DNA of 64,000 nt from Helicobacter pylori_CU (GCF_000259235.1 NC_017733.1:1240001-1304000), one strand, 5' to 3'. Shown: positions 44,455 to 53,674, numbered from the stretch's first letter. Notes: a model not told the origin generated them from the letters alone. Program-made: numbers and translations.

Positions 44455-45032
44455 AAATCTTTTTTATAGATAATTTTGATTCTTTCTCTTATAATTTGGT
44501 GTATGAATTAGAGTGTTTGGGTTATGAAGTGGCCGTTTATCAAAACGATATTGATCCGAGTTATCTTATGGGTTTAATGAATGAAGAATTAAAAACCCCT
44601 TTATTGTTCATCTCACCCGGGCCAGGTAATCCTAGCAGTTCAGGCAATCTTTTAAGAATCATTGCAATGGCTAAAAAGAAATTCCCCATTTTAGGGGTTT
44701 GTTTAGGCTTACAGGCTTTAGCGCAAAGCTATGGGGCTAAAATCATAAGGAGTAAAGAAATCGTGCATGGCAAAGCGACGACTATCGCGCTCAAAAAGCA
44801 TGCCGTTTTTAAAGGTTTAGGGGAAAGCATGGTAGTGGGGCGTTACCATTCTTTAATGGCGAGCGGGTTGCCTAAAAATTTAGAAGTGATCGCTAAGCAT
44901 GACAATATCCCTATGGCCATTATCAATGAAGAAGATAAAATCTTAGCCTATCAATTCCACCCTGAAAGCATCATGACTTTACAAGGGAGAGCGTTGTTAG
45001 AGCAAAGCGTGGGGTTTTTAAAAGAATTATAA
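44451..45032 (+). CDS. trpG: Anthranilate synthase component II (glutamine amidotransferase)
   Basis: The 193-residue class I amidotransferase has ISPGPGNPSSSG (about 52-63), the nucleophile cysteine in GVCLGLQALAQSYG (about 84) and the His-Glu pair in AYQFHPESIM (about 166-175). It supplies ammonia to TrpE. It is separate from TrpD, although 26695 annotation often names it trpD. It overlaps trpE by four bases and trpD by one. Confidence 0.95.
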   Translation: MKIFFIDNFDSFSYNLVYELECLGYEVAVYQNDIDPSYLMGLMNEELKTPLLFISPGPGNPSSSGNLLRIIAMAKKKFPILGVCLGLQALAQSYGAKIIRSKEIVHGKATTIALKKHAVFKGLGESMVVGRYHSLMASGLPKNLEVIAKHDNIPMAIINEEDKILAYQFHPESIMTLQGRALLEQSVGFLKEL

Positions 45033-46039
45033 TGAAAGATATTTTAAACGCTCTCTATCATCAAAAAGACTTGAACGATGAAGAAGTTAAAAAGTTATTC
45101 ACGCTCATTATCAACGAAAAAGTAAGCCCAGCACAACTTGGGGCCATTTTGTGCGCTTTAAAAATCAAGGGCGAGAGCTTTAAGGAGATTAGCGTCGCTG
45201 CAACCACGCTTTTAGAGCATGCCCCTAAGCCTTTTAACAGCGGCGTGGATTTAATAGATAATTGCGGCACAGGGGGCGATGGGTTAAAAACGATTAATAT
45301 TAGCACGATTGCCGCGCTCATTGCCAGCTCTATGGGGTTATCTATGGCTAAACACGGATCAAGGAGCGTTTCCAGTCATAGCGGGAGCGCGGATTTGTTG
45401 GAAAATTTGGGCGTGAATATTGAAATGAACCCCACGCAATTAGAGAATTGCTTCAAACAAACGCATTTTGGGTTTTTATTCGCGCCTTTATACCATCAAA
45501 GTTTTAAAAAATCCGCCCCCTTAAGAAAAGAGCTTTTCACTAAAACGATTTTTAATTGCTTAGGGCCTTTAATCAACCCCTTAAGGCCAAAAATCCAGCT
45601 TTTAGGCGTGTATGACAAATCCTTGTGTAAGACCATGGCACTAGCGTTAAAGACTTTGGGCGTTAAAAGGGCGATGGTGGTTAATGGAGGGGGGACGGAT
45701 GAAATCGTGTTGCATGACATTACGCATGCGTGTGAATTGAAAAATAATGAAATTTTAGAGTATGACTTGAGCGCTAAAGATTTTGACTTACCCCCCTATG
45801 ATTTGAAAGAATTACAGATTGAAAACGCCAAAGAAAGCGCTCAAGCGTGTTTAGATATTTTAGAAAATAAAGGCAAAAATTCGCATACAATGGTGGTTGT
45901 GGCGAATGTGGCGAGTTTGTTGTATTTAAGCCATAAGGCTAAAGATTTAAAAGAGGGCGTGGGCATGACTTTAGAGCATTTAAAAACCAAAGCGCCTTAT
46001 GCGCATTTGCAAAAAATCATAAGGTTAAGCCATGCCTAG
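45032..46039 (+). CDS. trpD: Anthranilate phosphoribosyltransferase
   Basis: The 335-residue enzyme has the PRPP-binding CGTGGDGLKTINIST (about 76-90) and AKHGSRSVSSHSGSADLLE (about 106-124) motifs. NCLGPLINPL at about 173 is also family-typical. It makes phosphoribosylanthranilate. It overlaps trpC by 8 bp. Confidence 0.97.
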   Translation: MKDILNALYHQKDLNDEEVKKLFTLIINEKVSPAQLGAILCALKIKGESFKEISVAATTLLEHAPKPFNSGVDLIDNCGTGGDGLKTINISTIAALIASSMGLSMAKHGSRSVSSHSGSADLLENLGVNIEMNPTQLENCFKQTHFGFLFAPLYHQSFKKSAPLRKELFTKTIFNCLGPLINPLRPKIQLLGVYDKSLCKTMALALKTLGVKRAMVVNGGGTDEIVLHDITHACELKNNEILEYDLSAKDFDLPPYDLKELQIENAKESAQACLDILENKGKNSHTMVVVANVASLLYLSHKAKDLKEGVGMTLEHLKTKAPYAHLQKIIRLSHA

Positions 46040-47390
46040 CGTGTTAGAAAACATCCTTAAAGACAAGCTCCTAGAAGTTTCTGCACTCAAAAAAAATCAC
46101 ACTTTGCCCGCAAACATAAACCCAAGCGATAGGGATTTTAAAAAAGCGTTATTGGAAAAAAAGACCAGCTTTATTTTAGAATGCAAAAAAGCATCGCCCT
46201 CCAAAGGTTTGATCAGAAAAGATTTTGATCTGTTAAAAATAGCCAAGACTTATGAAAAATTTGCCTCTTGTGTTTCAGTTTTAGCCGATGCTAAATATTT
46301 TTTAGGCTCTTATAAAAACATTAAGATTGTTTCGCAGCATTCCACCAAGCCCATTTTGTGTAAAGACTTTATCATTGACGCTTTTCAAATCAAACTCGCT
46401 AGAATGATGGGAGCTAATGCGGTGCTTTTAATGCTAAGCGTGTTAGATGATAAAAATTATTTAGAGCTCTTTAATCTCGCTAAATCCTTAAACATGAGCG
46501 TGCTGACTGAAGTTTCCAACCAGCAAGAAATTGAGCGCTTGCTCAAACTCCAATACGACATTATAGGTATTAATAACAGGGATTTACACACCTTAAAAAC
46601 CGATATTTTTCACACGCTGGAATTACGCCCCCTTTTGCCTAAAGATGCGATTATTATCAGTGAGTCCGGTATTTATTCGCATGCGCAAATCAAAGTCCTA
46701 GCCCCTTATGTGAATGGCTTTTTAGTGGGCAGCTCTTTAATGAAAGAAAAGGATTTGAAAAAAGCGTGCATTAAATTGATTTTAGGCGAAAATAAAGTGT
46801 GCGGGCTTACAAGAATCAAAGACACCAAAGCCGTTTATAAAAACCATTTCATTTATGGGGGTTTGATTTTTGAAAAATCTTCGCCCCGATACATCAAGCC
46901 TAAAAAAGCCCTAAAGATCACAAAAGCGGTTAAAAAACTGGATTTTGTGGGCGTGTTTGTGAAAGATAGCGTTAAAAAAATTCAAAAAATCGCTAAAAAA
47001 CTTGATTTAAAAGCGGTGCAGCTTTATGGCTATTCGCAAAAAGAAATCGCTCAATTAAAAAAATCGCTCCCTAAAACTTGCGCGATCTGGCAAGTAGTGA
47101 GCGTGATGAACGCTAAAGATTTAGTGCCTAAAGCTAAAGAAGCCTCTCTAATCTTATACGACACTAAGGGGGATAAAATGGGAGGCAATGGCGTGAGTTT
47201 TGATTGGGAAATTTTAGAAAATGTCAAAACGCCTTTCATGCTAGCTGGTGGGCTTAATTTGGATAATATTCAAAACGCCTTGAAAGTTAAAGCGTTGGGG
47301 TTGGATTTCAATTCCGGTTTAGAAATAAGCCCTGGGATTAAAAATAAGGATAAAATCAAGCGATTAACCCGAATTTTAAGAGAGTATTAA
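46032..47390 (+). CDS. trpC: Bifunctional indole-glycerol-phosphate synthase / PRA isomerase
   Basis: The 452-residue fusion has two TIM barrels. The TrpC half (1-about 250) shows FILECKKASPSKGLI (48-62), PILCKDFIID (about 110) and IGINNRDLHTL (about 178). The TrpF half (about 255-452) shows KVCGLTRIKD, VQLYGY and LAGGLNLDNI. The same fusion exists in E. coli. It ends immediately before trpB. Confidence 0.96.
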   Translation: MPSVLENILKDKLLEVSALKKNHTLPANINPSDRDFKKALLEKKTSFILECKKASPSKGLIRKDFDLLKIAKTYEKFASCVSVLADAKYFLGSYKNIKIVSQHSTKPILCKDFIIDAFQIKLARMMGANAVLLMLSVLDDKNYLELFNLAKSLNMSVLTEVSNQQEIERLLKLQYDIIGINNRDLHTLKTDIFHTLELRPLLPKDAIIISESGIYSHAQIKVLAPYVNGFLVGSSLMKEKDLKKACIKLILGENKVCGLTRIKDTKAVYKNHFIYGGLIFEKSSPRYIKPKKALKITKAVKKLDFVGVFVKDSVKKIQKIAKKLDLKAVQLYGYSQKEIAQLKKSLPKTCAIWQVVSVMNAKDLVPKAKEASLILYDTKGDKMGGNGVSFDWEILENVKTPFMLAGGLNLDNIQNALKVKALGLDFNSGLEISPGIKNKDKIKRLTRILREY

Positions 47391-48572
47391 ATGAATAAAA
47401 AAGCGTATTTTGGGGAGTTTGGAGGGAGTTTTGTTTCAGAATTGTTAGTGCCTGCATTAAGAGAGTTAGAACAGGCGTTTGATGCGTGTTTGAAAGATGA
47501 AAAATTTCAAAAAGAGTATTTTCGTCTTTTAAAGGATTTTGTGGGCCGTCCTAGCCCTTTAACCTTGTGTCAAAATATCGTTTCTAACCCTAAAGTCAAG
47601 CTTTATTTAAAACGAGAGGATTTAATCCACGGCGGGGCACACAAGACTAATCAGGCTTTAGGGCAAGCCCTTTTAGCGAAAAAAATGGGAAAAACAAGGA
47701 TTATTGCTGAAACAGGCGCTGGGCAGCATGGCGTGGCGACGGCTATCGCTTGCGCGTTGTTGGGTTTAAAATGCGTGATTTTTATGGGGGCTAAAGACAT
47801 CAAGCGCCAGGAAATGAATGTTTTTAGAATGCGCTTATTAGGCGCTGAAGTGAGAGAAGTCAATTCAGGGAGCGCGACGCTTAAAGACGCTGTGAATGAG
47901 GCTTTAAGAGATTGGGCGAGTAGCTATAAGGACACGCATTATTTGCTAGGCACAGCCGCCGGGCCACATCCTTACCCTACGATGGTCAAAACCTTTCAAA
48001 AAATGATAGGCGATGAGGTTAAAAGCCAAATTTTAGAAAAAGAAAACCGCTTGCCTGATTATGTGATCGCATGCGTTGGAGGGGGGTCTAACGCTATAGG
48101 GATATTCAGTGCGTTTTTAAACGATAAAGAGGTCAAACTCATAGGCGTAGAGCCAGCCGGTTTAGGGCTAGAAACCAATAAGCATGGGGCGACTTTGAAT
48201 AAGGGGCGTGTGGGGATTTTGCATGGGAATAAAACCTATCTTTTACAAGATAATGAAGGCCAGATTGCAGAAAGCCACAGCATTAGCGCTGGGCTTGATT
48301 ATCCAGGAGTAGGGCCAGAACACAGCTATTTAAAAGAGATTGGGCGCGCGGTTTATGAAAGCGCAAGCGATGCTGAAGCGCTAGAAGCCTTTAGTTTGTT
48401 GTGCCAAAAAGAAGGCATTATCCCAGCATTAGAGAGTTCGCATGCCTTAGCGTATGCCCTAAAGCTCGCTCAAAAATGCGAAGAAGAAAGCATTATTGTA
48501 GTGAATTTAAGCGGTCGTGGGGATAAGGATTTAAGCACCGTTTATAACGCTTTAAAAGGAGGTTTAAAATGA
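47391..48572 (+). CDS. trpB: Tryptophan synthase beta subunit
   Basis: The 393-residue PLP enzyme has AYFGEFGGSFVSELLVPAL at the start, the Schiff-base lysine in HGGAHKTNQALGQ (about 82-94), ETGAGQHGVA and the phosphate-binding CVGGGSNAIG (about 226-235). It condenses indole with serine. It overlaps trpA by four bases. Confidence 0.98.
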   Translation: MNKKAYFGEFGGSFVSELLVPALRELEQAFDACLKDEKFQKEYFRLLKDFVGRPSPLTLCQNIVSNPKVKLYLKREDLIHGGAHKTNQALGQALLAKKMGKTRIIAETGAGQHGVATAIACALLGLKCVIFMGAKDIKRQEMNVFRMRLLGAEVREVNSGSATLKDAVNEALRDWASSYKDTHYLLGTAAGPHPYPTMVKTFQKMIGDEVKSQILEKENRLPDYVIACVGGGSNAIGIFSAFLNDKEVKLIGVEPAGLGLETNKHGATLNKGRVGILHGNKTYLLQDNEGQIAESHSISAGLDYPGVGPEHSYLKEIGRAVYESASDAEALEAFSLLCQKEGIIPALESSHALAYALKLAQKCEEESIIVVNLSGRGDKDLSTVYNALKGGLK

Positions 48573-49357
48573 GGTATCAAAACATGTTTGAAACCTTAAA
48601 AAAACAAGATAAAATGGCGTTTATCCCGTTTGTAACCTTGGGCGATCCTAATTATGAATTGAGTTTTGAAATCATTAAAACCCTAATTATTAGCGGGGTG
48701 AGCGCTTTAGAATTGGGTCTTGCTTTCTCAGATCCCGTAGCGGATGGAATTACCATACAAGCGAGCCATTTAAGGGCATTAAAACACGCTTCTATGGCTA
48801 AAAATTTCCAGCTTTTAAAAAAAATTAGAGGCTACAACCATGATATTCCCATAGGGCTTTTAGCGTATGCGAATTTAATTTTTTCTTATGGCGTTGATGG
48901 CTTTTACGCTCAAGCTAAAGAATGCGGTATAGATAGCGTTTTAATAGCGGACATGCCCCTAATAGAAAAAGAATTAGTCATCAAATCCGCTCAAAAACAC
49001 CAAATCAAGCAGATCTTTATCGCTAGCCCTAATGCGAGCGTTAAAGATTTAGAACAAGCCGCTACGCATTCGCAAGGCTATATCTACACTTTAGCCAGGA
49101 GTGGGGTTACAGGGGCGAGCCATACTTTAGAAAATGACGCGAGAACTATTATTAAAACCTTAAAAACCTTTAGCCCTACCCCAGCTTTACTGGGCTTTGG
49201 CATTTCTCAAAAAGAACACATCACAAACGCTAAAGAAATGGGTGCTGATGGCGTGATTTGCGGCTCAGCGTTAGTCAAAATCATAGAAGAAAATTTAAAC
49301 AATGAAGACGCCATGCTAGAAAAAATTAAAGGGTTTATAGGAGGAATGATTTTTTAA
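48569..49357 (+). CDS. trpA: Tryptophan synthase alpha subunit
   Basis: The 262-residue TIM barrel has the catalytic Glu in SALELGLAFSDPVADG (about 43-58) and Asp in VLIADMPL. LARSGVTGA and GFGISQKEH at the phosphate site are present. The usual E-LGVPFSDP is E-LGLAFSDP here. It closes the operon; no strong terminator is evident in the first bases downstream. Confidence 0.96.
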   Translation: MRYQNMFETLKKQDKMAFIPFVTLGDPNYELSFEIIKTLIISGVSALELGLAFSDPVADGITIQASHLRALKHASMAKNFQLLKKIRGYNHDIPIGLLAYANLIFSYGVDGFYAQAKECGIDSVLIADMPLIEKELVIKSAQKHQIKQIFIASPNASVKDLEQAATHSQGYIYTLARSGVTGASHTLENDARTIIKTLKTFSPTPALLGFGISQKEHITNAKEMGADGVICGSALVKIIEENLNNEDAMLEKIKGFIGGMIF

Positions 49358-49557
49358 GGCTTTTTGGCTTTGTTGCGTCAAAAAATTAAAGATCACAGAT
49401 TAACAATCATCAAGCTTTATTATATGCACGTTATGGCGTTAGCGTAGGAAATACTGCCATAAGCCTAACAATAATATAAAAGTAACCTTGTAGTGTGGTT
49501 GATAGCGGCTAAAATCGCAGGTATTTTGATAATAAAAAAGGCTAATTTTCATATACT
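49358..49557. other. Spacer between trpA and the thiN remnant
   Basis: No gene is seen. A partial palindrome (TTATGGC near 49432 and GCCATAA near 49458) is present. If the flanked block was inverted, this sequence once adjoined the pseudogene end at 36474. Confidence 0.6.
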
Positions 49558-49813
49558 AAGCCATAAGCGATTATGGTCTTTTTAGGGTGCTAGAAACCCC
49601 TTTTATCTTGCCCAGTTTTAAAGGGGAACAAATCTCGCTTTTTAGCCTGAATCTTAAAGCCCAATTCACTTCTAAAAATCTCAAATACCCCTTAAAAAAC
49701 TTGCGTTTAAAAACGCTCTTTTCTGGCTCGCTCAATGAAGCCACAGATAGTTTTTTTATCCTTAGCTCTACACCTAAATCGGTGGTGCTGGTGTATCAAA
49801 AATTCTTATGAGC
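49558..49813 (+). pseudogene. thiN 3' remnant (inverted repeat copy 2)
   Basis: Codons 122-204 and the stop of thiN are kept in frame (49560-49811) without the first 121 codons, so the kinase catalytic acidic residues are absent. A GTG-started 74-codon ORF remains open but lacks an RBS and cannot be a working enzyme. About 16 of 256 bases differ from the intact gene at 36475-36730, giving four visible residue changes (T to I, D to N, R to Q, S to I). The remnant points toward rplQ. Confidence 0.93.
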
Positions 49814-50311
49814 GGGTTTTGTTAGGCAAGTTTTTGTCTGTATATTGTGTCAAGTTAAGAAGCGTTTGAGTTAGCAAGTAGAGAAAGATTGATTCAGTTT
49901 CGCTTTGCGTGGAGGTGGTAGGTTTAGTGTTTTTAATGTGCATTGTGTGGCGGACACAATGATAGGAGTTCATAATTTTTTAACAAAACGACTACAAAGC
50001 GAACAAATCAACCCATCACCTACATCGGCTAAAATCCAAAGCAGTTTAGTATAGAGAAATAGCCAATATCTAGCGTGTCTCAAAATACGCTTGAATCCAT
50101 CTGGATCAATCTCCAGCAGTTGGATTTCTTAAAATCATCAAACCAATTAGAAGCCTTAATAAAAATGTAAGAAATACCGCTCAATTAAAGGGTAGGGTAG
50201 AAGCCAGTGCGAGTTTTGAGTTTATTTTAATTTTTTAAAAAAATAGGGTTTTAGTTACTTTATTTTTGCAGTTTGGAGGTTATCGCTTAACTAAGCTCTT
50301 TTATATTTTGA
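49814..50311. other. Spacer between thiN remnant and the rplQ operon end
   Basis: Roughly 500 bp without a credible gene. Two ORFs of 31-32 codons exist (for example ATG at 49960, reading MIGVHNFLTKRLQ) but have no recognisable family. An imperfect inverted repeat pairs 50274-50288 with 50403-50417. Confidence 0.55.
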
Positions 50312-50452
50312 TTACAGAAAATGCTTTTTAGATTTTTTAAATTTCATGATCAATAAAACAAAGTCAAAGCTTTTGAGTGCTTCTTTTAAAAGGATAAAAT
50401 CAAAGCGATAACCACCAACCAAAATCTTGGCTAGCAGTTCATCAAATTTCAT
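50312..50452 (-). CDS. Short ORF coupled to rplQ (46 residues), unknown function
   Basis: The ATG (50450-50452) overlaps the rplQ TGA as ATGA, the same coupling used by many genes in this window. The product starts MKFDELLAKILVGGYRFDF, has a hydrophobic middle (FVLLIMKF) and ends in a basic K-rich tail. No family is recognised. Evidence for being real is only the overlap, length and composition; it may be the remains of a larger gene. Confidence 0.4.
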   Translation of the reverse strand: MKFDELLAKILVGGYRFDFILLKEALKSFDFVLLIMKFKKSKKHFL

Positions 50453-50799
50453 ACAAATTCAATGGTGGCTAGAGTGGAAGCATCCCCTCTTCTAAAAGTA
50501 GTGCGCTGGATCCTAGTGTATCCGCCATTCCTTTGCGCGTATTTGGGCGCGATTTCAGTTACAAGCTTGTGGGTGGCTTCTTTGTTTTGCAAATATGCAA
50601 AAACATGGCGGTGCGCGTTAAAATCGCCCACACGAGCCGCTGTCGTTAATTTCTCAATGTAACTGCGCAACTCCTTAGCTTTATAAATCCCTGTTTCAAT
50701 TTTGTTATGCTCAATCAAAGCGATCGCTAAATTCTTTAATAACGCCTTTCTGTGCGAGCTGGTTCTCCCAAGCTTGCGGTATCCGTGTTTGTGTCTCAT
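50449..50799 (-). CDS. rplQ: Ribosomal protein bL17
   Basis: The 116-residue protein starts MRHKHGYRKLGRTSSHRKAL, the L17 signature, and ends near the tunnel-exit domain. It overlaps rpoA by one base (TGATG-type) and is the last ribosomal gene of the alpha operon on this strand. Confidence 0.98.
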   Translation of the reverse strand: MRHKHGYRKLGRTSSHRKALLKNLAIALIEHNKIETGIYKAKELRSYIEKLTTAARVGDFNAHRHVFAYLQNKEATHKLVTEIAPKYAQRNGGYTRIQRTTFRRGDASTLATIEFV

Positions 50800-51833
50800 C
50801 AGTCGTTACCTCCTTTATCTTCTAATTTTTCTAATCTTTTCTTTAAACTCTCTCTTTGTTCATGGCTTAATTCTGTGCCTACCGGATAGCCCAAATCATT
50901 CAATTTTTCAGCGATTTCATCATAGGATTTTTTACCCATGTTCTTCACGCCCTTAAGCTCTTCTTCGCTCATCAACACGAGTTCGCCCACATACTTGATG
51001 CCGATTTTATCCAAGCAATTAAAACACCTAGCGCTCAAATTCATGCTTTCAATCTTAGCACTCAAATCTTTAGCGTCATCTCTTTGAGCGTAATCGCCTG
51101 AATACTCCGTGTTAGCAATGGGTCTTTCGCCAAAAACGCCTAGTTGCTTGCTCATCACTTTCACCGCTGATAAAAACGCTTTATAAGGGTCAATCTGCCC
51201 GTCTGTTTCAATATCAAAAATGATTTTTTCATAGTTGGGATCGCCCTCAACCAAAACGTTTTCAATCTCATAAACGACCTTTTTAATCGGCGTGAAAGAG
51301 CCGTCTAATGGCATGTAGCCCTCAGGCATCAATTCCCTTGTGTTTTCGCTTGGGACATACCCCATTCCTTTATAGATAATGAGCGAAAAATTCAATTGAG
51401 CGTCTTCGTTGATTATCGCTAGGGGCATTTCCGGATTGACAATTTCTATATGCTCAGAATTCAAATCCCTAGCCCTAAGCTCCATAGGCCCTTTAAAAGA
51501 ATAATCCACCACAACCGATTGGTTTTCTAAAGAGCTATCCTGCCCCACTAACGCCTTGGCTATAAAGCGGATATTCTTTAAATTCATGATAAAAAGCGAC
51601 ACATCTTCAGTAACCCCCCTTAAAGAGTCAAACTCATGATGCACACCTTCAATCTTTAAACCCACAGGAGCATACCCCACAGAACTTAAAAGCAAGAGTC
51701 TTCTAATAGGATGAGCAAGCGTAACAGCGTAACCAAACTCAAATGGAGCCAGAGAAATCTTAACCCGATTGCCCTCTTTCTCTAGCACCTTAATTTCTGA
51801 TGGGATCAAAGGTGCTGTTTTGATAACTTTCAT
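50799..51833 (-). CDS. rpoA: RNA polymerase alpha subunit
   Basis: The 344-residue protein has the N-terminal dimerisation domain (FEFGYAVTLAHPIRRLLLLS, about 27-46) and the C-terminal domain with helix-hairpin-helix (LSARCFNCLDKIGIKYVGEL, about 270-289). NMGKKSYDEIAEKL follows. Dimer and CTD are both intact, so UP-element and activator contacts are possible. It lies 11 bp after rpsD. Confidence 0.98.
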   Translation of the reverse strand: MKVIKTAPLIPSEIKVLEKEGNRVKISLAPFEFGYAVTLAHPIRRLLLLSSVGYAPVGLKIEGVHHEFDSLRGVTEDVSLFIMNLKNIRFIAKALVGQDSSLENQSVVVDYSFKGPMELRARDLNSEHIEIVNPEMPLAIINEDAQLNFSLIIYKGMGYVPSENTRELMPEGYMPLDGSFTPIKKVVYEIENVLVEGDPNYEKIIFDIETDGQIDPYKAFLSAVKVMSKQLGVFGERPIANTEYSGDYAQRDDAKDLSAKIESMNLSARCFNCLDKIGIKYVGELVLMSEEELKGVKNMGKKSYDEIAEKLNDLGYPVGTELSHEQRESLKKRLEKLEDKGGND

Positions 51834-51844
51834 GCTCTAACCCC

Positions 51845-52471
51845 TTACTTAGAATACAATTCTACAATGAGTCTTTCTTCAATAGGGACAACCACTTCTT
51901 CTCTTTCAGGGTAGCGGGTGAAGATGCCGTATTTTTTATCTTTTTCCACATCAATCCATGGCACAATCCCTGTTTGAGCCGTTAATTCCATCGCGCGCAC
52001 CACTTGAGGGTTGCTCTTGGTTTTTTCTTTGATCTCAATTTTTTGCCCTGAACGCACGAAATAAGAGGGAATATCCAAACGCTTACCATCCACAAGCACA
52101 TGCCCATGCGTTACCAATTGCCTAGCAGAGCTTCTAGTGGTCGCAAACCCCATGCGATAGACGACATTATCCAATCTTCTTTCAATCAAGCGGATAAGGT
52201 TTTCGCCCGTATTGCCGTCCAAACGATTGGCTTCCACGAAAATACTCCTGAATTGCTTTTCAGAAATGCCATACATCATTTTAGCTTTTTGCTTTTCTTT
52301 CAATTGCAACCCGTAATCAGAAGTCTTAGCACGTCTTTGCCCATGCTGACCTGGCCCATAAGCCCTTTTATCTAGCGCGCTCTTCCCGCTCAATCGCCTT
52401 TCACCTTTTAAAGCTAAAGAAACCCCAAAACGCCTTTCTAGTCTTTCTACTGCGCCTCTATATCTTGCCAT
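51845..52471 (-). CDS. rpsD: Ribosomal protein uS4
   Basis: The 208-residue protein has the S4 RNA-binding region RLDNVVYRMGFATTRSSARQ (about 92-111) and QLVTHGHVLVDGKRLDIPS. It lacks the N-terminal zinc cysteines of some S4 forms. It nucleates 30S assembly and often autoregulates the alpha operon; no pseudoknot could be verified here. Confidence 0.98.
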   Translation of the reverse strand: MARYRGAVERLERRFGVSLALKGERRLSGKSALDKRAYGPGQHGQRRAKTSDYGLQLKEKQKAKMMYGISEKQFRSIFVEANRLDGNTGENLIRLIERRLDNVVYRMGFATTRSSARQLVTHGHVLVDGKRLDIPSYFVRSGQKIEIKEKTKSNPQVVRAMELTAQTGIVPWIDVEKDKKYGIFTRYPEREEVVVPIEERLIVELYSK

Positions 52472-52480
52472 AAAGCCTCC

Positions 52481-52876
52481 TTACACTCTTCTTCTTTTAG
52501 GGGGTCTGCAACCATTATGAGGGAGCGGGGTGATGTCTTTAATCCAAAGCACTTTAACGCCCTCTGTCGCGCCCACGCTCTTAATAGCGGTCTCACGCCC
52601 ACTGCCTGGCCCTTGAACCTTAATGCCCACTTCTTTAACGCCATGCTCTTTAGCCTTGCTTAGAGCACTTTCTACAGCTTGTTGGGCCGCATAAGGGGTG
52701 GATTTTTTAGAGCCTTTAAACCCTAAACCGCCCGCCGTGCTCCAGCAAATCACATTGCCCATTTCATCAGTGATCGTGATATTGGTGTTGTTAAAGGTCG
52801 CTGAAATATAAACAACCCCTCTCGCAATATTCTTTTTGACTACTTTCTTTTTAGCCACTACATTTCTCTTAGCCAT
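52481..52876 (-). CDS. rpsK: Ribosomal protein uS11
   Basis: The 131-residue platform protein has ATFNNTNITITDEMGN, GSKKSTPYAAQQA and the C-terminal HNGCRPPKRRRV tail, all canonical. It lies between rpsM and rpsD. Confidence 0.98.
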   Translation of the reverse strand: MAKRNVVAKKKVVKKNIARGVVYISATFNNTNITITDEMGNVICWSTAGGLGFKGSKKSTPYAAQQAVESALSKAKEHGVKEVGIKVQGPGSGRETAIKSVGATEGVKVLWIKDITPLPHNGCRPPKRRRV

Positions 52877-52898
52877 TAAATCATCATCTCCTTATCCG

Positions 52899-53261
52899 CT
52901 ACTTGCTGCCCACGGTTTTTTTCTTACCCTTACGAGTCCTAGCGTTATTTTTGGTGGTTTGGCCTCTCACAGGAAGACCCTTACGATGCCTGATCCCACG
53001 ATAATTCCCTAAGTCCATTAAGGATTTAATATCCATTTGAACTTTTTTACGCAAATCGCCCTCTACTAAGTAGCTTTGTTGGATTTTTTTAGCGATACTA
53101 GACACTTCATCTTCGCTCAATTCATGCACGCGTTTGTCAAAAGAAATGCCTACCGCTTCTAAAATCTCTCTAGAACTCTTAAGCCCAATCCCATAAATAT
53201 AGGTAAGGGCATACTCTACTCTCTTCTTTTTTGGTAAATCCACACCAGCAATCCTTGCCAT
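52899..53261 (-). CDS. rpsM: Ribosomal protein uS13
   Basis: The 120-residue protein starts ARIAGVDLPKKKRVEYALTY and carries GNYRGIRHRKGLPVRGQTTK (about 90-109) with the basic tail that contacts the P-site tRNA. rpmJ ends 3 bp upstream. Confidence 0.98.
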   Translation of the reverse strand: MARIAGVDLPKKKRVEYALTYIYGIGLKSSREILEAVGISFDKRVHELSEDEVSSIAKKIQQSYLVEGDLRKKVQMDIKSLMDLGNYRGIRHRKGLPVRGQTTKNNARTRKGKKKTVGSK

Positions 53262-53264
53262 GCT

Positions 53265-53378
53265 TTATCCTTGTCTTTGTTTGTGTTTAGGGGTAGCGCA
53301 GATCACTCTAATAACGCCCCTTCTTTTAATGATTTTGCACTTATCGCACATCTTTTTCACTGATGGCCTGACTTTCAT
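53265..53378 (-). CDS. rpmJ: Ribosomal protein bL36
   Basis: The 37-residue protein reads [20 protein letters not shown] and ends [12 protein letters not shown]. The zinc-ribbon ligands C11, C14, C27 and H32 are present (zinc-type L36). The start is ATG with AAAGGAG upstream. It sits between infA and rpsM as usual. Confidence 0.97.
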
Positions 53379-53455
53379 GATTTTTCTCCTTTGAAAAAAT
53401 TAGGCACTACTAAAAACTTTTATACTAACATATTTTCATTGAAATAACCCTTAAA

Positions 53456-53674
53456 TTATTTATATCTAAAAGTTATCCGACCCTTGTCTAAGCTATAGGG
53501 CGTAAGCTCTAGCTTGACCCTATCGCCTAAAGCAATCCTAATATAGTGCATGCGCATCTTTCCAGAAATACGGCACAACACCACATGCTTATTGTCTAAC
53601 TCCACCTTAAAAGTGGCGTTAGGCAACGCCTCAATCACTTTCCCATCCACTTCTATAACATCATCTCTTGCCAT
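53456..53674 (-). CDS. infA: Translation initiation factor IF-1
   Basis: The 72-residue OB-fold protein starts MARDDVIEVDGKVIEALPNA and includes ISGKMRMHYIRIALGDRVKL. It overlaps the map stop by one base. A 77-bp gap to rpmJ follows. Confidence 0.98.
   Translation of the reverse strand: MARDDVIEVDGKVIEALPNATFKVELDNKHVVLCRISGKMRMHYIRIALGDRVKLELTPYSLDKGRITFRYK

Noticed and set aside
49587..49811. Open 74-codon frame in the thiN remnant as a functional gene
   Set aside because: Lacks the catalytic N-terminal part of the kinase and has no RBS; treated as a pseudogene.
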